Part shown: piece after piece, positions 1-5,501 of the stretch
Numbering within the stretch: the first letter of the stretch is position 1
How the letters are laid out: every line of letters begins with the position of its first letter
NCBI GenBank assembly: GCA_028688175.1
Contig: JAQTYS010000153.1
Location: forward strand, 1 to 6,519
DNA: 6,519 nt
Source: Methanothrix sp.
Lineage (GTDB): Archaea; Halobacteriota; Methanosarcinia; Methanotrichales; Methanotrichaceae
Direction: 5' to 3'
Translations under genes and position numbers: made by a program
Notes under the pieces: generated by a model
What the model was told of the DNA's origin: nothing
Database searches by the model: none
Seen by the model: only the letters and a program-made list of their open reading frames with translations

Positions 1-894
1 CAATAATGCTGTGGCCAGGGTGAGAGCGATTGCGGTCTGCATAAGACGCAGGGCGCGTGGCACATCCGAGGTATCCGGCTCATTGCATTCTTCCTCCAGC
101 ACATAGTAGCCGGGCTTCTCCAGACGGATATGCAGAGCGCCGGCCAGGGCTGCCATAGGCCAGCCTGAGTTGGGGCTGGGCGTCCTGCTGTGGTCGCGAA
201 AAGCAGCCCGAAGAGCCGAGCCTGCTCGAGCCGGCTCTCCCAGGGCGATGAGAACAATGGATAGGCGGGCAGGAATGTAGTTGGCCAGGTCATCGAGCCT
301 GGCTCCGGCAAAGCCAATCTCCTTGAGACCTTTGGTTTTGTAGCCTATCATGGAGTCCATGGTGCTGATGGCCTTGAAGGCTAAAGCGGCCTCAAGGCCA
401 TAGCCCAGGGGCGCAAAAACCAGATAGTAAAATATGGGCGAGAGGATAGAATCAACATAGTTCTCAGAGAGCGACTCTATCACTGCCGAGCTGGCCTGGC
501 TTTTGCTAAGCTGGGCGGTATCGCGGCCCACCAGTGCGGGAAGCATCGACTTGGCCTCATTCATATCCCTTTCAATCATCAGCCCGATATCTCGGGAGAC
601 CTGCAGCAAACATTTGATCGCGAAGGTGGACTTGAGCAGGTAGGCGGAGACCAGCAGCGGCAATAGGGGAACATATCCTGCCGCTCTAACCATCAGGTGG
701 CCGGATAGAACGGTTGTTGCTATTACTATTATAGCCAGAGCAATTCCGCCTGCCTTGCTAGGCGGAGCCCTGGTGCGCAGGAAGGCTATGAGCTTTCCAA
801 TCCAGACTACAGGATGAACCTTTGCCGGCATCTCGCCTAAGAGGATGTCGTAGGCTATAGCCAGGAGAAATACAGCCAGGCTTTCAGGTATCAT
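1..894 (-). CDS. cbiB: Adenosylcobinamide-phosphate synthase CbiB, 3' end cut by window edge
   Basis: This membrane enzyme joins adenosylcobyric acid to (R)-1-amino-2-propanol O-2-phosphate, giving adenosylcobinamide phosphate late in cobamide synthesis. The 298 codons read here are open to the edge, and the family is usually about 300-320 residues, so only the tail is missing. Family motifs appear in order: HPVVWIGKLI (27-36), LVGRDT (121-126), ESLSENYVDS (140-149), MDSMIGYK (179-186), ARLDDLANYIPAR (198-210) and a DHSRTPSPNSGWPM stretch (234-247). Hydrophobic stretches at about 5-20, 48-66, 74-90, 152-172, 208-220 and 282-298 fit a multi-pass membrane protein. The ATG at 894 is chosen because a GGAGAGG lies 8 bases upstream, and it starts 16 bases after the small Cys-rich gene ends, so the genes are probably co-transcribed. 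In the Pseudomonas naming scheme this protein is called CobD, which is easily confused with the decarboxylase next door. Confidence in the family is high. Confidence 0.93.
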   Translation of the reverse strand, partial: MIPESLAVFLLAIAYDILLGEMPAKVHPVVWIGKLIAFLRTRAPPSKAGGIALAIIVIATTVLSGHLMVRAAGYVPLLPLLVSAYLLKSTFAIKCLLQVSRDIGLMIERDMNEAKSMLPALVGRDTAQLSKSQASSAVIESLSENYVDSILSPIFYYLVFAPLGYGLEAALAFKAISTMDSMIGYKTKGLKEIGFAGARLDDLANYIPARLSIVLIALGEPARAGSALRAAFRDHSRTPSPNSGWPMAALAGALHIRLEKPGYYVLEEECNEPDTSDVPRALRLMQTAIALTLATALL

Positions 895-902
895 ATCCCT
901 TT

Positions 903-909
903 CCTCTCC
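903..909 (-). promoter_or_regulatory. Ribosome binding site of cbiB
   Basis: GGAGAGG on the minus strand sits 8 bases before the ATG at 894 and fixes that start. It lies inside the 16-base gap after the stop codon of the Cys-rich gene. Confidence 0.75.
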
Positions 910-910
910 A

Positions 911-1153
911 TCACAAATGTGCCTCCAGCGTCATCCAGACGGCACCTATGGGCTCTCCCCTCATTAGGGCATCGAGGACCATCTCTGCCACACTGGACAG
1001 GTGAATTATGCGGCAGGACTGGCAGGACCAGGCGCCGTCTATCTCTCGCCCGCCAGTTCTGCTGTCTTTGCAGGGATAAAATGGGCAAAAGCAAAGCGAG
1101 CAGTCCTGGTCTGGGAAGTGGCAGGGATAGCTCTCGCAATTCAGCCTCTGCAT
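911..1153 (-). CDS. Small cysteine-rich metal-binding protein, stand-alone equivalent of the CobD C-terminal domain
   Basis: This 80-residue protein has eight cysteines at 6, 11, 18, 21, 23, 28, 44 and 47, plus His12 and His51. The core reads CHFPDQDCSLCFCPFYPC, followed by WSCQSC and a short helical tail. This matches my memory of the 'cysteine-rich small domain' family (Pfam PF04071), thought to bind metal. In Methanosarcina mazei a comparable domain is, as I recall, the C-terminal part of CobD (MM2060), a protein reported to phosphorylate L-threonine as well as decarboxylate threonine phosphate, with metal centres needed for full activity. Here it is a separate gene whose ATG lies 13 bases inside the end of cobD, in the -1 frame. 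A GGAGAAGG lies 7 bases upstream, which suggests translational coupling. The inference is that it partners CobD as a second subunit. A frameshift in a fused gene is the alternative. A 95-codon reading frame covering the same bases lacks the Cys motif and is taken as a shadow. Confidence 0.82.
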   Translation of the reverse strand: MQRLNCESYPCHFPDQDCSLCFCPFYPCKDSRTGGREIDGAWSCQSCRIIHLSSVAEMVLDALMRGEPIGAVWMTLEAHL

Positions 1154-2235
1154 CTGCAGGCCTTCTCCAATGCATCAATCAGCCGTTCATTCTCGCTTCT
1201 GTTTCGCACAGCTACCCGGATGTAGCTCTTGCCCAGGCCAAATGATTGACAGTCTCTCACCAGCACGCCCTCTCTCATGGTCCTCTCCGCCAGGACATCG
1301 GACGCCAGGCCGCAGGGCCTGATGTCCACCAGTATGAAGTTGACCCTGCTTGGGAGGGGCTGCAGTCCCAATCCTCGCAGGGAGTCCGCCAGCCAGAGAA
1401 TCTCGGTCTTAATAATCTGCCGCGAACGCATAAGATGTTCATCACATCCAAGCAGATATTCTGCAGCCGCTGCTGCGAGCGAGCCTATGGACCAGGGAAT
1501 TCTGGCCAGATTCAAGATTCCGGCCAGCCGGGAATTTGTCACACCAAACCCCAAGCGCAGGCCGGGCACGCCAAATGACTTGGTTAGCGATCTCATGACG
1601 AAGAGCGATTCTCTATTCGGCGCGAGGGTTGCCACGCTCTCACCAGGCTCGGACAGCTCAATGAATGCCTCGTCTACCAACAGAAATGTCTCTGATGCCT
1701 CACATCGATCGGCCAGATCAGTCACCTGGTTTGCAGAAAGAAGCTTACCTGTGGGATTGTTGGGATTGCAAAGGAAGAGCAGCTTCGCTGCCGCCAGCAG
1801 GCTGTCGCTTAAGATGGGCAGGCCGTCCTGGCCGATGTCCACTTTAATTACATCTCCTCCGGCAAGCATCGACTGATTGGTATACTCGCCAAAGGAGGGC
1901 GTGGGCACCAGGGCGCTGTCCCCTTCCTCCAGGCAGCATTCGGCAAAGAGCCGGATCAGCTCTGAGGAGCCATTGCCGGGCACGATGCATTCCACATCAA
2001 CATCTACAAATTTTGCAGCGGCGCGACGAAAGTTGCGGTAGCTGCTGTCCGGGTAATGGCCTAAATGTTTAAGCTCTTCTAAAAACAATTCCTTGAGAGG
2101 CGGCGAGCCCAGAGGATTGATATTGGCTGAGAAGTCCAAAGGCTCCGCTCCCAAAAGAGATGCCGCTTCCTGCACTTTGCCGCCATGCTGGCATGTTGTC
2201 ACTCCGGCAAAGCTCCTCCGTATCCGGTTTATCAT
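1141..2235 (-). CDS. cobD: L-threonine-O-3-phosphate decarboxylase CobD, PLP-dependent
   Basis: This class I/II-fold aminotransferase relative decarboxylates L-threonine phosphate to (R)-1-amino-2-propanol O-2-phosphate, the substrate of CbiB, in the cytoplasm. The 364 residues show an N-terminal CQHGGKVQEA and DFSANINPLG signature typical of CobD, CNPNNPTG (156-163), the PLP-ring aspartate in VDEAFIE (D188), the Schiff-base lysine in SLTKSFGVPGLRLGFG (K219, with R227) and C-terminal arginines in YIRVAVRNR (R340, R344). HisC (histidinol-phosphate aminotransferase) is the close look-alike. The HGG/NINPLG start and the cbiB neighbour favour CobD. Start choice: the ATG at 2235 has AAGGA 5 bases upstream, while in-frame ATGs at 2253 and 2265 lack a Shine-Dalgarno but cannot be excluded. 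The protein ends in ACRCRG just where the Cys-rich domain of the Methanosarcina fusion would begin. Its stop overlaps the next gene by 13 bases. Confidence 0.9.
   Translation of the reverse strand: MINRIRRSFAGVTTCQHGGKVQEAASLLGAEPLDFSANINPLGSPPLKELFLEELKHLGHYPDSSYRNFRRAAAKFVDVDVECIVPGNGSSELIRLFAECCLEEGDSALVPTPSFGEYTNQSMLAGGDVIKVDIGQDGLPILSDSLLAAAKLLFLCNPNNPTGKLLSANQVTDLADRCEASETFLLVDEAFIELSEPGESVATLAPNRESLFVMRSLTKSFGVPGLRLGFGVTNSRLAGILNLARIPWSIGSLAAAAAEYLLGCDEHLMRSRQIIKTEILWLADSLRGLGLQPLPSRVNFILVDIRPCGLASDVLAERTMREGVLVRDCQSFGLGKSYIRVAVRNRSENERLIDALEKACRCRG
1161..1168 (-). promoter_or_regulatory. Ribosome binding site of the Cys-rich gene, inside cobD
   Basis: GGAGAAGG on the minus strand lies 7 bases before the ATG at 1153, within the last codons of cobD. 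It supports independent initiation of the small gene and argues against a simple broken fusion. The same bases also encode part of the CobD C-terminus (LEKA), so the match could be partly chance. Confidence 0.5.
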
Positions 2236-2240
2236 GGATT

Positions 2241-2245
2241 TCCTT
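2241..2245 (-). promoter_or_regulatory. Possible ribosome binding site of cobD
   Basis: AAGGA on the minus strand lies 5 bases before the ATG at 2235, with a second AAGG just upstream of it. It is the only Shine-Dalgarno-like match near any of the three candidate start codons, so it decides the start used here. It is short, and leaderless or weak initiation from 2253 or 2265 remains possible. Confidence 0.4.
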
Positions 2246-2275
2246 GCCTTCATTTGTGATGGCATTTCAATCTTG

Positions 2276-2293
2276 TGGAAGGAAAATCTTCCA
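2276..2293. repeat. Inverted repeat with a flanking direct copy, possible operator
   Basis: TGGAAG (2276-2281) and CTTCCA (2288-2293) form a perfect 6-base inverted repeat around a 6-base spacer. TGGAAGG recurs in direct orientation at 2308-2314, 32 bases downstream of the first copy, or about three helical turns. The set lies between the probable cobD promoter and the cobD start, where an archaeal repressor or an RNA hairpin in the leader could act. No known regulator motif is recognised. Confidence 0.4.
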
Positions 2294-2339
2294 TTAACGA
2301 TCGTGATTGGAAGGCATCGCTATGCTATGTTGATAAATA

Positions 2340-2347
2340 CATAAAAA
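2340..2347 (-). promoter_or_regulatory. Candidate TATA box for the cobD operon
   Basis: On the minus strand TTTTTATG, followed by TATTTATC, gives an AT-rich box. It would place transcription start near 2315-2320, about 50-80 bases before the cobD start depending on the ATG used. A second minus-strand candidate is TATAAAAT, within 2378-2388, which overlaps the plus-strand box. The sequence alone does not decide between them. Confidence 0.35.
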
Positions 2348-2380
2348 CATTGCTATGAAATTTTTCAGGATTTTGATAAT

Positions 2381-2389
2381 TTTATATTA
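2381..2389 (+). promoter_or_regulatory. Candidate TATA box for the cdh operon
   Basis: TTTATATTA is the best archaeal TATA-like match upstream of cdhA, and it sits in the most AT-rich part of the intergenic region. At the usual spacing of about 25 bases, transcription would start near 2408-2413, giving a leader of roughly 55-60 bases before the ATG at 2469. The purine-rich BRE element just upstream is weak (GATAAT). Confidence 0.5.
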
Positions 2390-2450
2390 ATTAGTATCCG
2401 AAAGTGTTTTATCTACTCTATGCGAACCCAAACGCCGTATATCAAAGGAA

Positions 2451-2457
2451 GAGGAGG
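2451..2457 (+). promoter_or_regulatory. Ribosome binding site of cdhA
   Basis: GAGGAGG precedes the ATG at 2469 by 11 bases. The match to the 16S anti-Shine-Dalgarno is strong but the spacing is slightly long. No in-frame alternative ATG lies closer. Confidence 0.7.
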
Positions 2458-2468
2458 CTAAGATTCCG

Positions 2469-4886
2469 ATGGCAACAAAAGAGGGCAGCTTTTCGGTTGA
2501 GGACATGAAGAACGTCCAGATCAACATCGGAGCTGTCGTTAAGGAGGCCGAGGAGTGGGACCAGGAGATGGGTCCACATCCCAAGCCAGGCGTAGCAACG
2601 CTCAGATCCTGGGATCACATAATCGCCAATAGATACAAGATCATGTATGCACCTGCAGATGATACTTGCACTCTTTGTACCTATGGTCCCTGTGACCTTA
2701 CCGGAAACAAGAAAGGCGCATGCGGCATTGATCAGGCCGGTGCCTGCGGCAAAATCGTTCTTATTGCCTGCCTGATGGGTTGCTGTGCACATGCGGCTCA
2801 TGGCAGACATCTGTACCACTGGTGCGTAGACAAGTTCGGAGACATGAAGTTCGACATGGGCGATGAGATTCTGGTTGATTCTCCAATATACCAGACTATC
2901 ATGGGGACCAAGCCCAAGACCTTCAAGGATTTCAACGATGGACTCTACTACCTTGAGGAAGAGGTCGTACAGCTTCTGGCTGCCACCCATACCGGACAAG
3001 AGGGCGCTTACATAGACTTCGAGTCCAAAGCTCTGCATGCCGGCATGTTGGATTTGCTGGGCATGGAAATCTGCGACATGCTGCAGATCGTGGCCTACGA
3101 CATGCCCCGCGGCGCAGCTGATGCCCCGCTCATTGAGATAGGCATGGGCACCATGGATCAGAACAAAGGTGTTCTCATTGCCTACGGCCACAACCTGGCT
3201 GCCGGCTCTGAGGCCATGTTCTATGCCGAGAAAAACAATCTCTGGGACAAGGTGGACATCGGCGGCGTTTGCTGCACAGCTCACGACCTGAACCGGATAG
3301 GGACGGGAACAGGCGAGTTGAAGGTGCCCAAGAACATAGGAACCAAGCCCAAAGTCGCAGGCGCCATGGGCTGGTGGAGAAAGATGATTCGATCCGGAGT
3401 CATGGATTGCGTCATGGTGGACGAACAGTGCGTCTTCTGCGACGTTCTTGGAGATGCCGAGAAGCGCAAGATACCCGTCATTGCCACCACCGATAAGATC
3501 ATGCTGGGACTGCCGGATAGAACCAATGACCCGATCGATGCCATAGTCGACGACTTGGTCAACTTCAAGATGCCGGGCGTTGCCGTATTGGATCCAACTA
3601 AAGCAGGCGAAATAGGCATACGGGTTGCCATAGCCGTGAAGCCAAAGCGTGCCGAGGCCAAGATCCAGAACCTGATCACAGAAGAGCAGTTCAAGGAGGG
3701 CATAGCGAAGTGTACTCAGTGTAACGAGTGCGCCTTCGTCTGTCCGCCTCACATCAGGATCAGCAAGCTGATTGCCGAAGCGGTTAAGGGCAACAATCTG
3801 GAATTCTCTAACTTCTATGAGATCTGCGTTGGATGCGGAAGATGCGAACAGGTCTGCCCGCAGGGCATAAACATATTGGACCTCTTCGAGTATGCCAACC
3901 GCCAGTATGTCAAGGATCAGAAGTTCAAGATGAGATCCGGACGCGGTCCCGCTCGCGACACTGAGATCAGAGCTGTAGGCATGCCCATTGTCATGGGAAC
4001 CATTCCCGGAATCATAGCTCTCGTCGGATGCAGCAACTACCCCAACGGCACCAAGGAGTGCTACGACATTGCCAAGGAGTTCGTGGACAGGGGCTACATT
4101 GTTATCACCTCGGGGTGTATGGCCATGGATATGTCTCTCTACACTGATTCTGACGGCAAGACCATTTGGGAGCAATACGGCGGCGGCCTCGATGGAAGGA
4201 ACATCTGCAACACCGGCTCCTGCGTCTCCAACGCTAACATCGGCGATGCTGCCATCAAGATCGCCACCATATTCGCCCACAGGAACCACAGGGGCAACTT
4301 CGATGATATCGCAGACTACATCCTGAACAAAGTAGGCGCATGTGGTGTGGCCTGGGGAGCATACTCCCAGAAGGCAGCGTCCATCGCAACGGGCTGCAAC
4401 CGGCTGGGCATTCCAGTGGTCGTTCAGCCTCACTCCGTCATGTACCGCCGCACATTCATAGGCAGGACTGACAAGCCTGAGGACTGGATGGTCATCGATG
4501 CTCGCGACGGCAAGATGCAGCAGATCGAGCCTGCACCTGAGGCGATGCTCTACATTGCCGAAACGAAGGAAGAGGCAATGGTGGAAATGGCCAAGCTCTG
4601 CTTCAGACCATCTGATAACAGCATCGGCAGAGGTATCAAGCTGACTCACTACTGCGATATCTCCATGAAGTACTGCGGCAAATTGCCCGACGACTGGCAT
4701 GTATTCGTTCGAGATGTCAAGGATCTGCCCTTGGTCTACAAGGAAGAAATGTTGAAGACTCTCGAGTCAAAGTACGGCTGGAAGATTGATTGGAAGGCCA
4801 AGAAGATCTTGACCGGACCACTCAGACCTGCTGATGTAAGCTTCGATCCGACCAACCTGGCCAGGAAGATCAGGACCAAGAAGTGA
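2469..4886 (+). CDS. cdhA: CODH/ACS complex subunit alpha (Ni-Fe carbon monoxide dehydrogenase)
   Basis: CdhA interconverts CO and CO2 with ferredoxin as electron partner. In acetate users it oxidises the carbonyl released from acetyl-CoA. At 805 residues it is full length for the archaeal alpha subunit. B-cluster ligands are the cysteines in CTLCTYGPC and GACGI (67, 70, 75, 85). A histidine ladder H108, H111, H114, H117 matches the proton path of bacterial CooS. The Ni-containing C-cluster ligands, matched from memory to CooS, are H241 (YGHN), C269 (GVCCT), C321 (VDEQC), C521 (VGCSN), C550 (TSGC) and C585 (TGSC). An inserted two-[4Fe-4S] ferredoxin domain, typical of archaeal CdhA and absent from bacterial CooS, has C415, C418, C421, C425 and C453, C456, C459, C463. 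No ligand appears lost. It is the first gene of the operon, 20 bases before cdhB. Extra cysteines at 93, 101, 105, 106 and 119 are notable. A very long antisense reading frame opposite it is a shadow. Confidence 0.98.
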   Translation: MATKEGSFSVEDMKNVQINIGAVVKEAEEWDQEMGPHPKPGVATLRSWDHIIANRYKIMYAPADDTCTLCTYGPCDLTGNKKGACGIDQAGACGKIVLIACLMGCCAHAAHGRHLYHWCVDKFGDMKFDMGDEILVDSPIYQTIMGTKPKTFKDFNDGLYYLEEEVVQLLAATHTGQEGAYIDFESKALHAGMLDLLGMEICDMLQIVAYDMPRGAADAPLIEIGMGTMDQNKGVLIAYGHNLAAGSEAMFYAEKNNLWDKVDIGGVCCTAHDLNRIGTGTGELKVPKNIGTKPKVAGAMGWWRKMIRSGVMDCVMVDEQCVFCDVLGDAEKRKIPVIATTDKIMLGLPDRTNDPIDAIVDDLVNFKMPGVAVLDPTKAGEIGIRVAIAVKPKRAEAKIQNLITEEQFKEGIAKCTQCNECAFVCPPHIRISKLIAEAVKGNNLEFSNFYEICVGCGRCEQVCPQGINILDLFEYANRQYVKDQKFKMRSGRGPARDTEIRAVGMPIVMGTIPGIIALVGCSNYPNGTKECYDIAKEFVDRGYIVITSGCMAMDMSLYTDSDGKTIWEQYGGGLDGRNICNTGSCVSNANIGDAAIKIATIFAHRNHRGNFDDIADYILNKVGACGVAWGAYSQKAASIATGCNRLGIPVVVQPHSVMYRRTFIGRTDKPEDWMVIDARDGKMQQIEPAPEAMLYIAETKEEAMVEMAKLCFRPSDNSIGRGIKLTHYCDISMKYCGKLPDDWHVFVRDVKDLPLVYKEEMLKTLESKYGWKIDWKAKKILTGPLRPADVSFDPTNLARKIRTKK

Positions 4887-4892
4887 GGGCAA

Positions 4893-4900
4893 AGGAGGAG
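4893..4900 (+). promoter_or_regulatory. Ribosome binding site of cdhB, decides its start
   Basis: AGGAGGAG lies 6 bases before the ATG at 4907. This argues against the in-frame GTG at 4883, which overlaps the cdhA stop and would place this Shine-Dalgarno inside the coding region. Confidence 0.8.
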
Positions 4901-4906
4901 ATAAAA

Positions 4907-5470
4907 ATGGCAGCAGATGTTAAGAAGGGCATTGACACTACTAAGAACCCCATTCCTTTTGAGATGGCCCAGGTCCCCGGACCGGAGCAGGCCAAGTGCT
5001 TCATGCCAAAGGTTATGGGCGCAATCATCAAGAAGGCCAAGAGGCCTCTGCTCGTGGTTGGAGCAGAGCTCTTTGACGACCCCATCATGTTCGATAAGAT
5101 GATCGAGATGGGCAAGATGGGAATTCCCATCGCCGCCACGGCGCATTCCGTAAAGGGCTTTGTGGACAGAGGCTACCTGGAGAACGTCTATCAGATCGGC
5201 CTGCATCCCTTGACCAATTTCCTGCGCTTTCCGGACTGGAAGGGCTTGGATGGACAGGGCCAGTACGATGCCGTTATCTTTATGGGCATCTTCTACAAAT
5301 TCGCCAACGCCATGTTCGCAACACTTAAAAACTTCAACAGGGATATCAAGCGCATATCCATTGACCGCTACTATCACATCAATGCGAATATGACCTTTGG
5401 CAACATGGCCTTCAACCCGGACGACTATCACGCCGCCGTGGATGAAGTAATCGCAGCAATGAAGAAATAA
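4907..5470 (+). CDS. cdhB: CODH/ACS complex subunit epsilon
   Basis: CdhB is the small subunit that binds CdhA to form the alpha2-epsilon2 CO dehydrogenase part of the complex. It has no metal cluster of its own, and a role in docking or electron transfer has been proposed for the family. The 187 residues have the expected Rossmann-like (DHS-like) pattern: KRPLLVVGAELF near 45-56, IPIAATAHSVKGFVDRGY, then HPLTNFLRFPDWKGLDGQGQ, YDAVIFMGIFY and a C-terminal NMTFGNMAFNPDDYHAAVDE. Only one cysteine is present, in the AKCF near the N-terminus. The start at 4907 follows the strong AGGAGGAG. Starting at the GTG at 4883 would add eight residues with no family support. It lies 20 bases after cdhA and 31 before cdhC, so it should be co-transcribed with both. 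Confidence 0.95.
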   Translation: MAADVKKGIDTTKNPIPFEMAQVPGPEQAKCFMPKVMGAIIKKAKRPLLVVGAELFDDPIMFDKMIEMGKMGIPIAATAHSVKGFVDRGYLENVYQIGLHPLTNFLRFPDWKGLDGQGQYDAVIFMGIFYKFANAMFATLKNFNRDIKRISIDRYYHINANMTFGNMAFNPDDYHAAVDEVIAAMKK

Positions 5471-5490
5471 AGTTCATCTCATAATCAGAA

Positions 5491-5496
5491 GAGGTG
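5491..5496 (+). promoter_or_regulatory. Ribosome binding site of cdhC
   Basis: GAGGTG ends 5 bases before the ATG at 5502, inside the 31-base gap after cdhB. It is a near-perfect match at normal spacing. Confidence 0.75.
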
Positions 5497-5501
5497 TATT
5501 A

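Larger units (their letters stand above)
2236..2468. other. Divergent intergenic control region
   Basis: These 233 bases (203 if cobD starts at 2265) carry no convincing gene. They hold the candidate TATA boxes for both directions, the TGGAAG inverted repeat, an ACGATCGT palindrome at 2297-2304 and three copies of GCTATG (2319-2324, 2324-2329, 2352-2357). The composition is clearly AT-richer than the flanking genes. I see no cobalamin riboswitch and no clear terminator, as expected between two operons transcribed away from each other. Confidence 0.7.

Noticed and set aside
891..1178. A 95-codon minus-strand frame overlapping the start of cbiB by ATGA
   Set aside because: The ATGA overlap with cbiB is tempting, but its product is rich in R, L and P without motifs. 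The frame shifted by one base encodes the conserved Cys-rich domain with its own ribosome binding site.
2297..2304. ACGATCGT palindrome as an operator
   Set aside because: It is only eight bases, is not extended by flanking symmetry and occurs once in the region, so chance is a sufficient explanation.
2236..2468. Cobalamin riboswitch upstream of cobD or cdhA
   Set aside because: No B12-box-like conserved segment is visible and the AT-rich region is too short for the full fold on either strand.
2442..4700. A 752-codon open reading frame on the minus strand opposite cdhA
   Set aside because: Its product is a low-complexity run of V, H, L and D with no domain. It is what the codon use of cdhA produces when read backwards. 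The sense strand has every CODH motif.
4883..4906. GTG at 4883 as the cdhB start, overlapping the cdhA stop
   Set aside because: The strong AGGAGGAG lies downstream of it and at ideal spacing for the ATG at 4907. The extra eight residues have no family support.
4736..5431. A 231-codon minus-strand frame opposite the end of cdhA and cdhB
   Set aside because: It spans two well-supported plus-strand genes and has the same reverse-shadow composition and no recognisable motif.
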